From: Haloplasmatales bacterium 4B
GTDB taxonomy: Bacteria > Bacillota_I > Bacilli_A > Haloplasmatales > Haloplasmataceae
Direction of reading: 5' to 3'
Length of the DNA: 64,000 nt
Assembly (NCBI GenBank): GCA_003586005.1
Contig: NSKI01000001.1
Span: forward strand, 1-64,000
Numbering within the stretch: position 1 is the first letter of the stretch; the number at the start of each line of letters is the position of its first letter. Positions 62,296 to 64,000 of the stretch are shown here, one piece after another. The notes beneath the pieces are model-generated. The model was given only the letters and a program-made list of their open reading frames with translations. It searched no databases and was not told the DNA's origin. The position numbers and the translations under genes were made by a program.

Positions 62296-64000
62296 ATGAA
62301 ATATTTAAAAGAAAACAAAAACAAGATTATAGCAAGGTTATTTATTGTTTCATTAGTATTACTGGCTGTTAGATTGACGTTTTTTCTTCAAGATAGAACT
62401 AGTGATTTAGTTGAACAAATTTTAATAATATTGATCGCATTAATAAGTATTGTGGTCATTATTTTAATTGTATTACCAACAAAATTAAGCATGTTAGATT
62501 TTTTTAGGAAATATTTTGATATGGTTCTACTTACTATTTATATATTCACATACGAATTTCTATTTATATTTGAGAATAAATTAGAGTTGACATCGATTAT
62601 TTTCTTTTCTATTGCATTTGCGGTATGCGTAATCATATGTTTATTATTAATAATGCCTCGTAAAGTAAAATCAGTAGTTTTTATAACTTTTATTGTTATA
62701 TACACAGTATATATTTTGGTTCAAGATATTTATTATGAAATTTTTAGTGACTTTTTCTCATTTAAAGAGGCTGTGTCATTAAAAGCAGGGTTAGAGTTTA
62801 CTGGAGGAGTAGTAAAATTTGAGCTTATTCATGTCGTATTTATACTTTTATCATTAATTGCATTAATTTTATACATTATGTTTAGTAAAGAAAATCAAAT
62901 AAAAATCTGCAAAAAAAATAAAGGTTTATTATTTGCACCATTATTTCTATTTGTTTTAGTTAATGTGAATGCTCAATATCCGCCAAAGTCTGCAAGATTA
63001 CACCTTTCAGATCATTATCTCTATCAAAGTGTTTATATTAATAAAAAATTTGTTTCAAGTTTTGGGAATATTAATTTTTTTGTAAGAGATTTCTTTGATG
63101 CTGTTATTCCTGAATTTGTAAGTAAAAAAGATATTTCTTATATAGATAAATATTTTTTAGATAACATGAAAAATCATCAAGAAAATGAATTTTCTGGTAT
63201 TTTTGAAGACAAGAACCTAGTCTTTATAGTTGTTGAATCTTTAGACTATATGGCAATTAATGAAGATTTAACACCAAACATTATGAAATTAATGGATGAA
63301 GGTATAAACTTCGAAAACCATTATGTACCAGTATATCCAAGAACCACTTGTGATAGTGAAATTATTTATAATACAAGTATAATTCCATCTGTTAAAGATG
63401 GACCTACATGTTATATGTTTAATGATAATACTTATTCAAATTCGCTTGCTAATTTATTTAATAATAAAGGCTATAACACAAGTGCATTTCATAGTAACTA
63501 TAAAGAGTTTTATACTAGATTTAAAGTATATGAAGGGTTAGGTTATGATCAGTTTTATGGTCAACATGAAATCGACTTATCAGAAGCAGATAAAAGATAT
63601 GATTCTGTATTTTTTGAAAAAGGTAAAGATTTAATTATTAGAGAAGATGGTAAGTTTTTAAGTTCTATAGTAACTTTAAGTGGACACAGTCCTTATAATA
63701 ATGACAATTTAGCTGTCAAAAAGCACTACGACACTGTTGATGATTACTATGGTGATTCAATATCTAAAGAAGTTAAATCCTATATCGCTGCCGAGATGGA
63801 AGCCGATTTGTTTGTTAAAGGTGTTTTAGAAGACCTTGAAGAAAAAAATCTTTTAGATGATACTGTAATAGTGTTAACAAGTGACCATTATCCTTATACT
63901 ATGGATAATGGTGAATATGAGAATCATACAGGCATAAAGGATGAATATTTAAAAAATAAAGCTCCGCTTGTTATCTGGGGTAATAATATTGAACATCAGT
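62296..64000 (+). CDS. ltaS: Lipoteichoic acid synthase-like sulfatase-fold protein (cut off by window end)
   Basis: At least 568 residues, open to the end of the window. Five hydrophobic helices (about 13-32, 45-62, 76-88, 95-140, 175-195 and one near 215) precede an extracellular sulfatase-fold domain. LVFIVVESLDYM gives the metal-binding Glu, PRTTCDSEIIYNTS aligns with the nucleophile Thr of LtaS (KTSDAE), and VLTSDHYPYT supplies the Asp-His metal ligands. LtaS-type enzymes polymerise glycerol phosphate from phosphatidylglycerol on the outer face of the membrane; other members add phosphoglycerol or phosphoethanolamine to different acceptors. ATG at 62296 follows AGGGTGGTTATGTT. The C-terminus is missing only because the window ends. 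Confidence 0.85.
   Translation, partial: MKYLKENKNKIIARLFIVSLVLLAVRLTFFLQDRTSDLVEQILIILIALISIVVIILIVLPTKLSMLDFFRKYFDMVLLTIYIFTYEFLFIFENKLELTSIIFFSIAFAVCVIICLLLIMPRKVKSVVFITFIVIYTVYILVQDIYYEIFSDFFSFKEAVSLKAGLEFTGGVVKFELIHVVFILLSLIALILYIMFSKENQIKICKKNKGLLFAPLFLFVLVNVNAQYPPKSARLHLSDHYLYQSVYINKKFVSSFGNINFFVRDFFDAVIPEFVSKKDISYIDKYFLDNMKNHQENEFSGIFEDKNLVFIVVESLDYMAINEDLTPNIMKLMDEGINFENHYVPVYPRTTCDSEIIYNTSIIPSVKDGPTCYMFNDNTYSNSLANLFNNKGYNTSAFHSNYKEFYTRFKVYEGLGYDQFYGQHEIDLSEADKRYDSVFFEKGKDLIIREDGKFLSSIVTLSGHSPYNNDNLAVKKHYDTVDDYYGDSISKEVKSYIAAEMEADLFVKGVLEDLEEKNLLDDTVIVLTSDHYPYTMDNGEYENHTGIKDEYLKNKAPLVIWGNNIEHQ

Noticed and set aside
1-64000. tRNA, rRNA, CRISPR arrays, intact insertion sequences
   Set aside because: Looked for by eye (TTCGA loops with paired acceptor stems, regular direct repeats, transposase motifs); none was convincing.

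Overview
The window is AT-rich DNA with short intergenic gaps, AGGAGG-type ribosome binding sites, sigma-A-like promoters (TTGACA, 16-17 bp, TATAAT) and U-tailed hairpin terminators. This fits a low-GC Gram-positive bacterium (Bacillota, Clostridia-like, or a walled or near-walled relative such as Haloplasma/Izemoplasma; this placement is an inference). TGA ends several genes cleanly, so the standard bacterial code applies. No rRNA, tRNA, CRISPR array or intact insertion sequence was found.

Layout: 0-8 kb holds a decayed alcohol dehydrogenase, a CcpA-type regulated L-serine dehydratase, a Fur-boxed FbpABC ferric iron importer and the rRNA methyltransferase RlmD. 8-12 kb is an accessory patch: remnants of a serine recombinase and a DNA adenine methyltransferase, then three single-gene units (GNAT acetyltransferase, aminoglycoside-phosphotransferase-like kinase, beta-lactamase-fold serine hydrolase). 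The first two units have related non-coding leaders. 12-22 kb carries two drug-export type modules: MarR with a heterodimeric ABC exporter, and a two-component system with an ABC-2 transporter. 22-30 kb mixes small genes with decayed ones (EAL phosphodiesterase, GNAT, metallo-beta-lactamase), a cation/proton antiporter, a flavodoxin and a PatB-like C-S lyase. 30-33 kb is a TetR-controlled ABC-2 exporter.

33-43 kb is the most unusual part. A metal-chelate type ABC importer (binding protein divergent from permease, ATPase and a THEP1-like NTPase) adjoins a ten-gene rightward array: DUF5320 protein, DUF134 regulator, NifX/NafY-like protein, two MinD-like ATPases with ferredoxin inserts, an MBL-fold hydrolase, a decayed Mrp ATPase, a second NifX/NafY-like protein and two half-size permeases. 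The composition resembles the orange-protein (ORP) type metal-sulfur cluster systems. There is no nitrogenase gene here, so the array probably builds or handles some other metal-sulfur cofactor. It starts with a strong promoter overlapped by a perfect GGGCATATGCCC palindrome.

43-64 kb contains LrgAB, a DNA glycosylase, a Nudix hydrolase, a SemiSWEET, a MacB-like ABC protein, a CDF metal exporter, an LpdD-like protein, an antiporter paired with a PII-like protein, a 1802-residue pseudokinase-ATPase-TPR-GAF-GGDEF signalling protein, tRNA 2-selenouridine synthase, a TipAS-type MerR regulator and an LTA-synthase-like sulfatase cut off by the window end. At least seven genes are visibly decayed, which suggests ongoing gene loss.
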